Notes: a model not told the origin generated them from the sequence alone. A stretch of 64,000 nucleotides of DNA from Blastococcus sp. TF02A-26 (GCF_003319125.1 NZ_QOHG01000009.1:1-64000); one strand, 5' to 3'. Shown: positions 18,439 to 27,750, counted from the first letter of the stretch. A program made the numbers and translations.

Positions 18439-18477
18439 TGTGGCGCACGTCACGACTTGGTGACGCTGCGGTGCGCC
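18439..18477 (+). promoter_or_regulatory. Stem-loop overlapping a Crp/GlxR-like site
   Basis: TGTGG-N6-TCACG at 18439-18454 matches the Crp/GlxR consensus TGTGA-N6-TCACA at 8 of 10 positions. The same stretch can fold: GGCGCAC (18442-18448) pairs with GTGCGCC (18471-18477), with CGTCAC/GTGACG nested inside. It follows the DUF4245 stop by 7 bases, so it may simply be that gene's terminator. Confidence 0.35.
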
Positions 18478-18575
18478 GCGCCGTGTGACGGGTGGGGCTG
18501 GCGGGACCCTCGGCGCCCCGGTCCCCGGGATCAAGCTCCGGCGGGCCACCCCTGCGATCCCTCGAGGAGTTCGGC

Positions 18576-18866
18576 GTGAACGGATACGGCGTGTGCCGCG
18601 GCGGCGACCACCGTGCGCCCCAGAGCGGAGGATCGTGCCCTTGCGGCATGGTCACGCGCATCCCCGCCCGACGGCCGGCGCCGCCGGCCACCCCGCTCGG
18701 CGCGGACGTGCTGGCACTGCTGGAGCGCTGCCTGCGCGACGGCCCCGGCGTCCTGGACCCGGAGGCCTCGGGGCTGCTGCGCGAGCGGGCCGCCCAGCTG
18801 CTCGCCGCCCTCGACGTCGCCGGTGCGCTGCCGCACCCGGGCGACCACGAGCAGGCGGCCGCCTGA
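18576..18866 (+). CDS. Small hypothetical protein
   Basis: 96 residues from GTG 18576, chosen because GAGGAG lies six bases upstream. The N-terminal third has Cys-rich, irregular sequence (VCRGG, GGSCPCG); the C-terminal part (from about 38) forms amphipathic helices (ADVLALLERCLRDG, LLRERAAQLLAALDVAGAL). An alternative start is ATG 18648, which removes the Cys-rich part. The stop TGA is immediately followed by the convergent xseB stop with no gap. Function unknown. Confidence 0.6.
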   Translation: MNGYGVCRGGDHRAPQSGGSCPCGMVTRIPARRPAPPATPLGADVLALLERCLRDGPGVLDPEASGLLRERAAQLLAALDVAGALPHPGDHEQAAA

Positions 18867-19085
18867 CTACTGCTGGTCGGTCGGGGCCGCGGCGGCCAGC
18901 CGCTCGCGGGCCCGGTCCAGCCAGTGCTGGCAGAGCTCGGCGAGCTGCTCGCCGCGCTCCCACAGGGCGAGGGACTCCTCGAGGGTGAGCCCCCCGGCCT
19001 CGAGCCGGCGGACCACGTCGGCGAGCTCCTCGCGGGCCTGCTCGTAGGTCGTGGTCGGCTGTTCGTCCTCGGTGGGGGTGCTCAC
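18867..19085 (-). CDS. xseB: Exodeoxyribonuclease VII small subunit
   Basis: 72 residues, typical size. [20 protein letters not shown], then [20 protein letters not shown] and a C-terminal helix, is the standard XseB pattern. It partners XseA to degrade single-stranded DNA from either end. GTG 19085 overlaps the xseA stop by GTGA, fitting coupled translation. Confidence 0.95.
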   Translation of the reverse strand: MSTPTEDEQPTTTYEQAREELADVVRRLEAGGLTLEESLALWERGEQLAELCQHWLDRARERLAAAAPTDQQ

Positions 19086-20302
19086 GGCTGCCCATCCTCC
19101 CTGGCGACCCGCACCGGCAGCCGGCCACCGGCCACCCGCACGGTCAGCCGCTCGTCGTCCCCGACCGCCGCCGGGTCGCGCACCAGTGCACCGTCGGCCC
19201 GCTGGACCACGGCGTACCCCCGCTCCAGCGTCGCGGCGGGGGAGAGGGCGGCGACACGGGCCCGGGCGTGCTCGAGGTCGCGCTCGGCGCTCTCCACGCG
19301 GTGGGTGAGCGTGCGCAGCGCCCGGCCGCGCAGCGCTGCGACGTCGTCGGCCCGGCCGTGCAGCATGCGTTCCGGCGCGGCCAGCACCGGGCGGCTGCGC
19401 ACGCCCTCCAGCCAGCGCTCCTGCTGCTCCAGCCGGCCGGTGAGCACGGCGCGCGCGCGGGCGCGCAGCGCCTGCACGAGGCGGCTCTGCTCGCCGATCT
19501 CGGGCACCACCCGGTGCGCGGCGTCGGTGGGCGTGGCGGCGCGGACGTCGGCGACGTGGTCGACCAGCGTCGTGTCGGTCTCGTGCCCGACGGCGGTGAC
19601 GACCGGGGTGCGGCAGCCGGCGATCGCCCGGACCAGTCCCTCGTCGGAGAACGGCAGCAGGTCCTCCACCGAGCCGCCGCCGCGGGCGATCACGATGACC
19701 TCGACCTCCGGGTCGCGGTCCAGCCGCTGCAGGGCCTCGATCACCGAGCCGGCGGCCATGGGGCCCTGCACGAGGGTGTGGGAGACGGCGAAGCGGACGG
19801 CGGGCCAGCGGCGGCGGGCGGTGACCAGCACGTCCCGCTCGGCCGCGCTGTCCTTGCCGGTGACCAGGCCGACCACCGCCGGGGCGAAGGGCAGCGGGCG
19901 CTTGCGGGCGGAGTCGAACAACCCCTCGGCGGTCAGCAGCCGGCGGATGCGCTCGATGCGCGCCAGCAGCTCGCCCAGCCCGACGGCCCGGATCTCGGTG
20001 GCGCGCAGGGAGAACGAGCCGCGGGCGATGTAGTAGTCGGGCCGGGCCCGGACGATCACCCGGGCCCCCTCCGCGAGCTCGAGGCCCGGCCGGTCGGCCA
20101 CGTCGCGGGCGCAGGTCACCGGCATCGACAGGTCGGCGGCCGGGTCGCGCAGCGTGAGGAAGACCGTGCCGGCGCCCCGGCGGGAGAGCTGGGCGACCTG
20201 ACCCTCCACCCACACCTCGCCGAGCCGGCCGATCCACTCGGCGACCTTGCGGGCCACCGTGCGGACCGGCCACGGCGCCTCGGGGGAGGACGGGCTGGTC
20301 AT
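19082..20302 (-). CDS. xseA: Exodeoxyribonuclease VII large subunit
   Basis: 406 residues. N-terminal OB-fold (about 15-115) with [24 protein letters not shown], central catalytic region with [44 protein letters not shown] and [29 protein letters not shown], and a helical C-terminal part for XseB binding. Slightly shorter than the E. coli protein, usual for actinobacteria. The start is ATG 20302. The order xseB-xseA-acidic protein-ispH equals Rv1107c-Rv1110. Confidence 0.95.
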   Translation of the reverse strand: MTSPSSPEAPWPVRTVARKVAEWIGRLGEVWVEGQVAQLSRRGAGTVFLTLRDPAADLSMPVTCARDVADRPGLELAEGARVIVRARPDYYIARGSFSLRATEIRAVGLGELLARIERIRRLLTAEGLFDSARKRPLPFAPAVVGLVTGKDSAAERDVLVTARRRWPAVRFAVSHTLVQGPMAAGSVIEALQRLDRDPEVEVIVIARGGGSVEDLLPFSDEGLVRAIAGCRTPVVTAVGHETDTTLVDHVADVRAATPTDAAHRVVPEIGEQSRLVQALRARARAVLTGRLEQQERWLEGVRSRPVLAAPERMLHGRADDVAALRGRALRTLTHRVESAERDLEHARARVAALSPAATLERGYAVVQRADGALVRDPAAVGDDERLTVRVAGGRLPVRVAREDGQP

Positions 20303-20337
20303 GCCCCCGAGACTGCCATGAGCCTCCGACGGTGCCG

Positions 20338-21468
20338 TTACATGCCGCGAGGCGCCAGCGGGCTGGCCTCGACGGCCTGCCGCTCGAGCTTCTCCAGGCG
20401 GTTGCGCAGCATGCTGACGAACGGCTGGCGGTTGCGGCCCGACTCCTCGTACGCCAGCAGGTCGGCGACGGTGGAGAGCTGGTAACCGCGGAGCCGACCC
20501 CGGAGCTGGGCGACGGTCCAGCCGTCGTACCCGGCGACGGGGGCGTCCCCGGAGGGTGCCTCGGCGGTGTCGGTCGCGGTGTCGGTCGCGGTGTCGGTCG
20601 CGCCACCGGTGGCCGCCGCGACGGGCGTGCCACCCTCGTCCACGGCGGTCGCCTCGTCGGCGGCCGGCGTCTCGTCGGCGGTGCCCTCGGCGTCGGCCTC
20701 GGTGACCGGCGCCGGGCCGGCGTCGGCGGTCTCGGTGTCGGCGGGGGACTCCGGAGCAGCGATCGCCTCGTCGGTGACCGTGGCCTCGACCGTCTCGACC
20801 TCGCCCTCGGGCGTGAGGACGTCGACCTCGGTCACGTCCGGGACGCCGTCGACCTCGCCGACGGGGGAGCCACCCGGATCGGCCGGGACGCCGGGGGTGC
20901 CGTCGGTCTCCAGCAGCGCGGTCTCCAGGGCGTCCTCGGGCGTGAGGACCGCCTCGGCGTCCTCGACCGCGGCGGCCTCGTCGAGGGCCGCCACCTGGTC
21001 GGTGATGTCCTGCAGCGTCTCCACGACCTCGTCCGGGTCCGGCACGGCGGCCAGCCCGGAGATCTCGTCGTCGACGATGTCCTCGACCGCGGTGACGGCG
21101 TCGGTCTCGTCGAGCGCCGCGGCGGTGTCCTCGACCGCGAGGTCGTCCTCGTGGTCGGGCACGTCGGCGGCGGCGCGGTCGAAGGCGGAGGCGCGCGCGG
21201 ACGGGGCGGGGGCCGGGGCGGCGTCCTCGTCGTCGTCGAACGTGGCGAGACCCGGCTCGTCCTCACCCCGCAGTCCGGTGAGCAGTTCGTCGCCGCGGGC
21301 GACCAGCCCGGCCCACTGCTGCTGGACCTTGAGGGCGGTCTGCATCGCCAGCCCGATCACCCGGACCGGGAGGCCCGGCAGGGTCTCGGGCAGCTTGCGT
21401 GCCTCGTCGAGCACGGTGGCGGCGAGTCCGACATACGCGCGGATGGGCTCGGGGATCTGACGCGACAT
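20338..21468 (-). CDS. Acidic low-complexity protein, Rv1109c-position lipid-droplet-associated type
   Basis: 376 residues from ATG 21468. A conserved N-terminal helix region (1-60; [40 protein letters not shown]) resembles actinobacterial lipid-droplet-associated proteins. The middle (65-310) is very acidic and repetitive (Asp/Glu/Ala/Val/Thr), probably disordered. The C-terminal 60 residues ([40 protein letters not shown]) form a SAP/Rho-N-like helical module. A GTG at 21549 would extend the N-terminus by 27 residues. Its position between xseA and ispH is conserved in M. tuberculosis (Rv1109c), though the acidic insert makes this protein much longer. Confidence 0.75.
   Translation of the reverse strand: MSRQIPEPIRAYVGLAATVLDEARKLPETLPGLPVRVIGLAMQTALKVQQQWAGLVARGDELLTGLRGEDEPGLATFDDDEDAAPAPAPSARASAFDRAAADVPDHEDDLAVEDTAAALDETDAVTAVEDIVDDEISGLAAVPDPDEVVETLQDITDQVAALDEAAAVEDAEAVLTPEDALETALLETDGTPGVPADPGGSPVGEVDGVPDVTEVDVLTPEGEVETVEATVTDEAIAAPESPADTETADAGPAPVTEADAEGTADETPAADEATAVDEGGTPVAAATGGATDTATDTATDTAEAPSGDAPVAGYDGWTVAQLRGRLRGYQLSTVADLLAYEESGRNRQPFVSMLRNRLEKLERQAVEASPLAPRGM
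20567..20602 (-). repeat. Three 12-base tandem repeats inside the acidic protein gene
   Basis: GTGTCGGTCGCG occurs three times in a row on the plus strand, encoding Thr-Asp-Thr-Ala repeats on the minus strand. A slippage-type expansion in the disordered region. Confidence 0.85.
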
Positions 21469-21622
21469 GCCGACAAGGGTGCCGTAGCCGGGCGTGTCCG
21501 GCAGCCCCACCTCCCTGGATGCACCCGGCCGGGGCATGAGTTCCGTCACGGCGGGCTGTCCCCGACCTGCAGGGCACCTGTCCGGAGCCCGCGGAGGACG
21601 GGGGGTGAGTGTGTTCCTTCTC

Positions 21623-21628
21623 TACAGT
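21623..21628 (+). promoter_or_regulatory. -10 element of a leaderless ispH promoter
   Basis: TACAGT, then GGGTGC, then ATG at 21635. The TANNNT register is exact for a leaderless transcript, and no ribosome site precedes the ATG. Confidence 0.6.
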
Positions 21629-21634
21629 GGGTGC

Positions 21635-22591
21635 ATGGCTGATCAGCGCGGACGCGTCCTGCTCGCAGACCCCCGCGGCTACTGCGCCGGTGTCGACCGC
21701 GCGGTGGTGGCCGTCGAGCGGGCGTTGGAGATCCACGGCGCCCCGGTCTACGTCCGCAAGCAGATCGTCCACAACAAGCACGTCGTCGCCACGCTCGAGC
21801 GGCGGGGCGCGATCTTCGTCGACGAGACCGACGAGGTGCCCGAGGGCTCGGTCGTCGTCTTCAGCGCGCACGGGGTCTCCCCGACCGTGCACGAGGAGGC
21901 GGCCCAGCGTTCGCTGCGCACCATCGACGCCACCTGCCCGCTGGTGACCAAGGTGCACTCGGAGGCGAAGCGGTTCGCCAAGGACGACTTCGACATCCTG
22001 CTGATCGGCCACCGCGGGCACGAGGAGGTCGAGGGCACCTCCGGTGAGGCCCCCGCCCACATCCAGCTCGTCGACGGCGCCGACGACGTGGCGAACGTGC
22101 AGGTGCGCGACCCCGAGAAGGTCGTGTGGCTGTCGCAGACGACGCTCTCGGTCGACGAGACGCTGGCGACGGTCGACGCGCTGCGCGAGCGGTTCCCCAC
22201 GCTGCAGTCCCCGCCCAGCGACGACATCTGCTACGCCACGCAGAACCGGCAGCAGGCGGTCAAGCAGATGGCGCCGGGCTGTGACCTGGTGATCGTCGTC
22301 GGGTCGACCAACTCGTCGAACTCCGTCCGGCTGGTCGAGGTGGCCCTCGAGGCCGGCGCCCGCTCCTCGTACCTGGTGGACTACGCCGCCGAGATCGACC
22401 CGGCCTGGCTCGAGGGCGTCGGCACGGTCGGGGTCACCAGCGGAGCCTCGGTGCCCGAGGTGCTCGTGGACGAGGTGCTGGACTGGTTGGCCGAGCGGGG
22501 CTACGCCGACGTCGAGACGGTCAAGGCCGCCGAGGAGCGGCTGGTCTTCGCGCTGCCGCACGAGCTGCGCCAGAAGCGCGCCGCGGAGTAG
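21635..22591 (+). CDS. ispH: 4-hydroxy-3-methylbut-2-enyl diphosphate reductase
   Basis: 318 residues. It performs the last step of the MEP isoprenoid pathway, giving IPP and DMAPP, with a [4Fe-4S] cluster. Cluster cysteines lie in [26 protein letters not shown] and [24 protein letters not shown] and [12 protein letters not shown] are the other LytB motifs. The order xseA - acidic protein - ispH - DUF6542 mirrors Rv1108c-Rv1111c. The MEP route agrees with an actinobacterium. Confidence 0.96.
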   Translation: MADQRGRVLLADPRGYCAGVDRAVVAVERALEIHGAPVYVRKQIVHNKHVVATLERRGAIFVDETDEVPEGSVVVFSAHGVSPTVHEEAAQRSLRTIDATCPLVTKVHSEAKRFAKDDFDILLIGHRGHEEVEGTSGEAPAHIQLVDGADDVANVQVRDPEKVVWLSQTTLSVDETLATVDALRERFPTLQSPPSDDICYATQNRQQAVKQMAPGCDLVIVVGSTNSSNSVRLVEVALEAGARSSYLVDYAAEIDPAWLEGVGTVGVTSGASVPEVLVDEVLDWLAERGYADVETVKAAEERLVFALPHELRQKRAAE

Positions 22592-22621
22592 GGCGCCGGC
22601 CCCCGCAGGGCCCGACGCCGG

Positions 22622-23452
22622 TCAGCGGCGGGCGGCCCAGCGGACGAGGGCGAGCACCAGGGCGGTGCCGGTGGCCGCGGCCATCACGGTGAAGCCCTGA
22701 CCGAGCGCGAGCTCGGCGGCGATCTCGGCGATCACCTTCCTCGGACCCGACTCGGGCCCGCGGTGCACGAACTTCAGGACCCCCACGACCGCGAGGTACA
22801 CCAGCGGCGGGGCGATGACCAGCGTGGTCAGGTCGCGGCGGCGCACGAGCAGGGTGGCCGCGGCGGTGCCGACGACCAGCCCGACCAGGGTGATCAGGCC
22901 GAGGGTGTTGGCGCCCATCGTGTCGACGAACCCGGCGGCGAGCCCCACCACGAGGAGGCCGAGGACCGCGACGCTGCCGCGCAGCCGGCTGCCCCGCTCC
23001 GGGACGGCGGTCTGTGCCGCGCGGTGCGGACGGGCGGTGGCGCGCGGGGCGGAACCGGCGTCGGGGACGTCGTCGTGGTCGCGGCGCCCGCGGCGCGGGC
23101 CGGCGTCGGGCGCGAGGTCGGAGGAGGCGCGCGGGTAGCCGGGGGTGGCCCGGATGCGGTCGTCGTGCTGGCGGGCGGGGCCGACGCGGTCGGCGCGGTC
23201 GGGGGCGGGATTGGACGGGCGCTGCACCGGGCGGCCCTGGCCCGCGCCGCGGGAGGCGGCGGCCGGGGGGCGCTGCGCCGGGGAGCCGGCGCGGTTCTGC
23301 GAGGGCAGCGGCGGGAGGGGCGGCAGCGGCGGTCGGGCCGGGCGCTCACCCGGCGCCGAGCGGGCGTTGCGGGGCGCTCCGGGACCACCGGCGGACCGCG
23401 CGGAGCGAGCTCCGGCCTCCCGCCAGGTGTCGGCAGTGCTCGCCGAGGCCAT
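22622..23452 (-). CDS. DUF6542 membrane protein
   Basis: 276 residues. The first 145 are Arg/Pro/Ala-rich and probably disordered in the cytoplasm; then four hydrophobic segments (SVAVLGLLVVGLAAGFVDTM, TLGLITLVGLVVGTAAATLL, LVIAPPLVYLAVVGVLKFV, GFTVMAAATGTALVLALVRW). This layout and its position next to ispH fit the DUF6542 family (Rv1111c). Start ATG 23452 has GGAGG seven bases upstream; an in-frame ATG at 23503 lacks one. Function unknown. Confidence 0.82.
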   Translation of the reverse strand: MASASTADTWREAGARSARSAGGPGAPRNARSAPGERPARPPLPPLPPLPSQNRAGSPAQRPPAAASRGAGQGRPVQRPSNPAPDRADRVGPARQHDDRIRATPGYPRASSDLAPDAGPRRGRRDHDDVPDAGSAPRATARPHRAAQTAVPERGSRLRGSVAVLGLLVVGLAAGFVDTMGANTLGLITLVGLVVGTAAATLLVRRRDLTTLVIAPPLVYLAVVGVLKFVHRGPESGPRKVIAEIAAELALGQGFTVMAAATGTALVLALVRWAARR

Positions 23453-23669
23453 GGCGCACCTCCCGTCCCGTTCGCGGGGAGCTCGTGGAGGAGCTCCCAC
23501 CATCAGGGGAAACGGTAGCGAGCCGAGTCGCTCTTCGGGGGAAGGCGGAGCCGTTGCGCGCAGGCAACTTGTGCCCAAGCCGGGGCGCGTCGGTGACCAC
23601 TCGTCGCAATGCGCGGGGCGGATGTGACCGCTGGTGGACGGCGAGCCCAGCGGGACGGACCGGTCACCT

Positions 23670-24746
23670 TCAGCCGGCGGTGCCGTCCCGGCTCTCGGGG
23701 AACGCGGCGTCCTCCTGCGGGACCGATGGCCGCAGGGCCCGGACGGTGGCCTCGATCGGCGGCGGCGTGGGCACCTCGGTCTCGGCCACCCCGAGCTCGT
23801 CGAAACGGCGGGCTGCGGTCAGCACCGACCGCTCGTAGGAACCGACCGTGTCGTTGTAGCGCGCCATCGCGGTGCCCAGCGCCGACCCGAGACGGGTGAG
23901 GTGGCCCGACAGGGTGGTCAGCCGGGCGTGCAGCCGGCGGCCCACCTCCAGCACCTGGTCGGCGTCGCGGGCCAGCCGCTCCTGCCGCCACGAGTAGGCC
24001 ACGGTGCGCAGCAGGGCCAGCAGGGTGCTCGGCGTCGCCAGGACGACGTCGCGGCTGAAGCCGTACTCGAGCAGGCCCGGCTCCGCCTCGAGCGCGGTGG
24101 TGAGGAAGCCGTCGGAGGGGACGAAGAGCACCGTGAACGGGGCCGCCGGGCGGAACGCGGTCGGGTACCGGCGGGCGGAGAGGGCGTCGACGTGCGTACG
24201 CAGCTGCCGCGCGTGGGCGGCGACCCGCTCGGCCCGGACCGCGGCGTCCTCGGCCTGGACCGCCTCGATGTAGCCGGTGAACGGCACCTTGGCGTCGACC
24301 ACCACCTGCCTGCCGTCGGCGAGGGTCACCACCAGGTCGGGGCGCACGCCGGCGCCGGAGTCGTTGGTGCCCGAGGGCTGCTCGACGAAGTCGCAGTGCT
24401 CGAGCAGTCCGGCGACCTCGACGACCCGGCGGAGCTGCACCTCGCCCCAGCGCCCCCGGACGTGCGGGGTGCGCAGCGCCGTGACCAGCGCGGCGGTCTC
24501 CTGCCGGAGGAGGGCCGAGGTCTGGCCCACCGTGCCCATCTGCTCGCGCAGCTCCCCGTGGGCGGTCGCCCGGTCGCGCTCGATGCCGGCGAGCAGGCGG
24601 TGCAGGTGGTCCAGGGACTCGTGCACCGGCTCCAACCCGGCGTCCTCCGGGCGGCGCCGCGCCAGCAGGGCGACGACCCCGAGGGTGACCGCGGTGGCCA
24701 GCAGCGCGCCCAGCAGCAGGCCGAGCAAGAGAGAGGCGGCGTCCAC
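23670..24746 (-). CDS. rmuC: RmuC-type DNA recombination/limiting protein
   Basis: 358 residues. N-terminal membrane anchor (4-29), coiled-coil (40-90), then the RmuC nuclease-like domain with RGRWGEVQLRRVVEVAGLLE, RPDLVVTLADGRQVVVDAKV, FTVLFVPSDGFLTTALE and VVLATPSTLLALLRTVAYSW. The Asp-x-Lys (VDAKV) and upstream Glu/Asp residues fit a PD-(D/E)XK nuclease core. RmuC proteins limit inversions and rearrangements at short repeats. GTG start 24746 has no clear ribosome site. It follows DUF6542 in the same direction. Confidence 0.9.
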   Translation of the reverse strand: MDAASLLLGLLLGALLATAVTLGVVALLARRRPEDAGLEPVHESLDHLHRLLAGIERDRATAHGELREQMGTVGQTSALLRQETAALVTALRTPHVRGRWGEVQLRRVVEVAGLLEHCDFVEQPSGTNDSGAGVRPDLVVTLADGRQVVVDAKVPFTGYIEAVQAEDAAVRAERVAAHARQLRTHVDALSARRYPTAFRPAAPFTVLFVPSDGFLTTALEAEPGLLEYGFSRDVVLATPSTLLALLRTVAYSWRQERLARDADQVLEVGRRLHARLTTLSGHLTRLGSALGTAMARYNDTVGSYERSVLTAARRFDELGVAETEVPTPPPIEATVRALRPSVPQEDAAFPESRDGTAG

Positions 24747-24795
24747 GTCCGGCAGGGTGCATCACCCCACCGACGAAACCGGGCGGCGACACCAG

Positions 24796-24855
24796 GGCAT
24801 GGGTACCGATACCCACGTCCCGAGGGGTGCAGACGGGGGTATCGGTACCCATGCC
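24796..24855. repeat. 60-base intergenic inverted-repeat element, copy 1
   Basis: Arms GGCATGGGTACCGATACCC (24796-24814) and its exact complement (24837-24855) with a 22-base spacer. The same arms occur at 57045-57104, where the spacer resembles the reverse complement of this one, so the copies lie in opposite orientations. It sits between the rmuC start and the ogt stop. Possible roles: terminator, repeat element (REP-like) or protein-binding site. Confidence 0.75.
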
Positions 24856-24874
24856 TGGGGCGGACGGCGCGAGC

Positions 24875-25399
24875 TCAGGCAGGGACGGCGGCGTGGCGGG
24901 CCTCGTGGTCGAGCAGCCAGCGCTTCACGTCGGTGCCCCAGCGGAACCCGCCGAGTCCGCCGTCGGAGCCCAGCACCCGGTGGCAGGGCACGAACAGCGC
25001 CGCCGCGTTCCGGGCGCAGGCGTTCGCGGCGGCCCGGATCGCGGCCGGCCGGCCGCACCGCGCGGCGAAGGCGGCGTAGGTGTCGGGCCGGCCGGCGGGG
25101 ACCGTGCGCAGCACCTCCCACGCCTCGGTGAGGAAGGGCCCGGAGTGCTGCCGGACCACCACGTCGTCGATCGCGCCCACCTCGCCGGCGTGGAACGCCT
25201 CGACGACGTCGAGGACCGCCAGGTGAGGGTCCGGCGCGACCGCGTCCGGGCGCAGCGAGCGGTGGACGACGGGGAGCAGCTCGCCGACCTCCTCGGTCCA
25301 GCCGCCGGCCAGCACGACGTCGGCGCCGTCCGCGTCCTCGGTGACGACGACGGTGAAAGCGCCGGGGGGAGTGGGGACGGTGGCGTAGCGGGCGGTCAT
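24875..25399 (-). CDS. ogt: Methylated-DNA--protein-cysteine methyltransferase
   Basis: 174 residues. It transfers the methyl group from O6-methylguanine (and O4-methylthymine) to its own cysteine. The active site FVPCHRVLGSDGGLGGFRWG has Cys139; AANACARNAAALFVP precedes it, as in all Ogt/MGMT proteins. ATG 25399 has GGAG seven bases upstream and overlaps the Ada-AlkA stop by ATGA, so both repair enzymes are made together. Confidence 0.93.
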   Translation of the reverse strand: MTARYATVPTPPGAFTVVVTEDADGADVVLAGGWTEEVGELLPVVHRSLRPDAVAPDPHLAVLDVVEAFHAGEVGAIDDVVVRQHSGPFLTEAWEVLRTVPAGRPDTYAAFAARCGRPAAIRAAANACARNAAALFVPCHRVLGSDGGLGGFRWGTDVKRWLLDHEARHAAVPA

Positions 25400-26892
25400 G
25401 ACGCGCTCCGATCGGGGGTGGCGGGCAGCGGGCGGGTGAAGAGGGAGGGCACGGCCAGGGCCCAGAGGTGCAGGACGGCGTAGGAGCGCCAGGGCCGCCA
25501 GCGGGTGGCGGCGTCGGCGTCGGAGCTGCCGAGCGCGGCGAGCGAGCGGCGCAGGGCGAGGTCGCCGGGCAGCCAGACGTCGGGATCGGCCAGTCCGCGG
25601 AGCCCGACCAGAGCCGCCGTCCACGGGCCGATCCCGGGGACAGCGAGCAGCGAGCGGGTCGCCTCCTGGCGGTCCGCGCCCGGGTCGAGGACGACCTCCC
25701 CGGCGGCCAGGGCGGCGGCGAGCGCACCCACCGTCCGCCGCCGGGCACCGGTCAGACCGACCGCGGTCAGGTCGGCGTCGGCCAGCACCTCGGCCCGGGG
25801 GAAGGCGTGCGTCAGCGTGCCCACCGGCTCGGGGAGGGGCGTCCCGTGCGGCACCAGCCGCGCGGTCAGGGTGCGGGCGCCGGCCACCGACACCTGCTGC
25901 CCGAGGACCGCGCGCACCGCGAGCTCGGCGGCGTCGGGGGAGGCCGGCACCCGCCGACCCGGGGCGGCCGCGACCAGGGCGGCCAGCGCCGGGTCCGCGC
26001 CGAGGACGTCGTCCACGGCGGAGGGGTCGGCGTCGAGGTCGAGCAGGCGCCGGCAGCGGGCCACGGCGGCGCCCAGGTCGCGCAGCTGCGCCAGCCGCAG
26101 GCGGGCGGTGACGGCGGCGTCGCCGGCGGGGGAGAGGTGCACCACCGCGGGGCCGTGCGGGAGGTCGAGCACCCGGGCGAACGTCGTCCCGTCCCACTCC
26201 TCCAGGCCGGGGACGGCGTGCGCGCCGAGGAACAGCAGCACCTCGGGGGCGTCGAACGGCGGGCGGGCGGCCAGTCGCACGGTCAGCTCGCCCGGGGCTC
26301 CGGCGTCGGCACCGGGACGGCGGCGGCGCAGGTCGGACGGGGTCGCGGCGAAGACCTCGCGGATCGTGTCGTTGAACTGCCGGATGCTGGCGAAGCCCGC
26401 GGCGAACGCGACGTCGGCGACGGGGAGCGCGGTGGTCTCCAGCAGCACCCGGGCGGTCTGCGCCCGCTGCGCCCGGGCCAGTGCGAGCGCGCCGACGCCG
26501 AGCTCGCCGACCAGGTGGCGGTGCAGCTGGCGCTCCGAGTAGCCCAGGCGGGCGGCCAGCCCCGGGACGCCGGTGCGCTCGACCTCGCCGTCGGCGATCA
26601 GCCGCATGGCCCGGGCGACGACGTCGGCGCGGGCGTCCCACTCCGGCGATCCCGGCACCGCGTCGGGGCGGCAGCGCTTGCAAGCGCGGTACCCGGCCGC
26701 CTGGGCGCCGGCGGCGGTGGCGAAGAACGAGACGTTCGCCGCCAGCGGGGTGCGGGCCGGGCAGGAGGGGCGGCAGTAGATCCGTGTCGTGCGGACCGCG
26801 GTGAAGAACCAGCCGTCGAAGCGGGCGTCCCGGCTGGCCACCGCGCGGTAGCAGCGCTCGTGGTCGAGGGAGGCGGTCACGGGGTCGAGCAT
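25396..26892 (-). CDS. Ada-type regulator fused to AlkA 3-methyladenine DNA glycosylase
   Basis: 498 residues. Ada N-terminal zinc domain (about 8-85; RCYRAVASRDARFDGWFFTA, IYCRPSCPA and CKRCRPDAVPG give four metal cysteines, one a methyl acceptor for phosphotriesters), AraC-type HTH (90-180; VPGLAARLGYSERQLHRHL, FASIRQFNDTIREVF), AlkA N-domain (200-310), then the HhH-GPD glycosylase with VLGQQVSVAGAR, VPGIGPWTAALVG and catalytic Asp in WLPGDLALRRSL. It senses alkylation, probably activates its own operon, and excises alkylated bases. Ada-AlkA fusions are known in actinobacteria. ATG 26892 lacks a clear ribosome site; GTG 26880 is an alternative. Confidence 0.92.
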   Translation of the reverse strand: MLDPVTASLDHERCYRAVASRDARFDGWFFTAVRTTRIYCRPSCPARTPLAANVSFFATAAGAQAAGYRACKRCRPDAVPGSPEWDARADVVARAMRLIADGEVERTGVPGLAARLGYSERQLHRHLVGELGVGALALARAQRAQTARVLLETTALPVADVAFAAGFASIRQFNDTIREVFAATPSDLRRRRPGADAGAPGELTVRLAARPPFDAPEVLLFLGAHAVPGLEEWDGTTFARVLDLPHGPAVVHLSPAGDAAVTARLRLAQLRDLGAAVARCRRLLDLDADPSAVDDVLGADPALAALVAAAPGRRVPASPDAAELAVRAVLGQQVSVAGARTLTARLVPHGTPLPEPVGTLTHAFPRAEVLADADLTAVGLTGARRRTVGALAAALAAGEVVLDPGADRQEATRSLLAVPGIGPWTAALVGLRGLADPDVWLPGDLALRRSLAALGSSDADAATRWRPWRSYAVLHLWALAVPSLFTRPLPATPDRSAS

Positions 26893-26948
26893 GGCACCGG
26901 AGGACGACGGTGCCTGGCGGTTTTCGGACGACGCCGTGGCCGGGCGAC

Positions 26949-27704
26949 TCAGGGCTCGACCAGCACCGCGATCCCGTCGAGCACCCGTGACAGACCGAAC
27001 TCGAACGACCGCGCGGGATCGCCCGCCCCGAGCTCGGGACCGGAGACCGGGCCGACCCGCGCCGCGGTGGGGAAGCGCTGGGCGTCGAAGACCTTCTCGA
27101 TGTGCGGCTCGGTGGCGGCCCACCACTGCTCGTCGGTGAGCCCGCTGGCGCGCTCGGCGGCGTGCTTGTCGTGCAGCATGCCCACGCTGCCGCGGACGAA
27201 GTCGCCGATCAGCGTGATGACCAGCTCCATGTCGACCTCGGACAGCCCCAGGCCGTCGACGGCGGCGAGCTCCAGGTCGTACTTGCGCATCAGGTTGGGC
27301 CCGAGGATCGGCCGGCCGGTGCCCAGGGGTGCCGCCCACGGGTGGCGGACGAACAGGTCCCAGTTCTCCCGGGCCACCGCGGTGAGCCGGTCGCGCCACT
27401 CCCCGGTGGGAGGGGTGGGGTACACCTCGCCGAGCACGGAGTCGTACATGAGGTCGACGAGCTCACCCTTGCCCGGCACGTGGGTGTACAGGGTCATCGC
27501 GCCGACGCCGAGGTCGGCGGCCAGCCGCCGCATGGTGACCGCGGCCAGGCCCTCGCGGTCGGCGAGCTCGACGGCCGCCGCGACGATCCGGTCGACGTCG
27601 AGCGCGGCCCGCGGACCGGGCCGGCGACCGGATCCGTTCGGGTCGCGCCAGAGCAGGGCCATGGTGCGGGCGGGGTCGCCTCCACCGCTGGACTCGGTCG
27701 CCAT
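26949..27704 (-). CDS. TetR-family regulator (TetR_C domain)
   Basis: 251 residues. HTH at about 35-75 (VDRIVAAAVELADREGLAAV, TMRRLAADLGVGAMTLYTHV), followed by the helical ligand domain seen in regulators of the TetR/ActII type (LVDLMYDSVLGEVYPTPPTG, HPWAAPLGTGRPILGPNLMR). It diverges from an ABC exporter operon and probably represses it and itself through the repeats at 27751-27798. ATG 27704 is preferred; an ATG six codons upstream (27722) is possible. Confidence 0.88.
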   Translation of the reverse strand: MATESSGGGDPARTMALLWRDPNGSGRRPGPRAALDVDRIVAAAVELADREGLAAVTMRRLAADLGVGAMTLYTHVPGKGELVDLMYDSVLGEVYPTPPTGEWRDRLTAVARENWDLFVRHPWAAPLGTGRPILGPNLMRKYDLELAAVDGLGLSEVDMELVITLIGDFVRGSVGMLHDKHAAERASGLTDEQWWAATEPHIEKVFDAQRFPTAARVGPVSGPELGAGDPARSFEFGLSRVLDGIAVLVEP

Positions 27705-27750
27705 GCCACCACCCTTCCCCATCCACCCGGACGTCCTTGCGGAACCTTCT

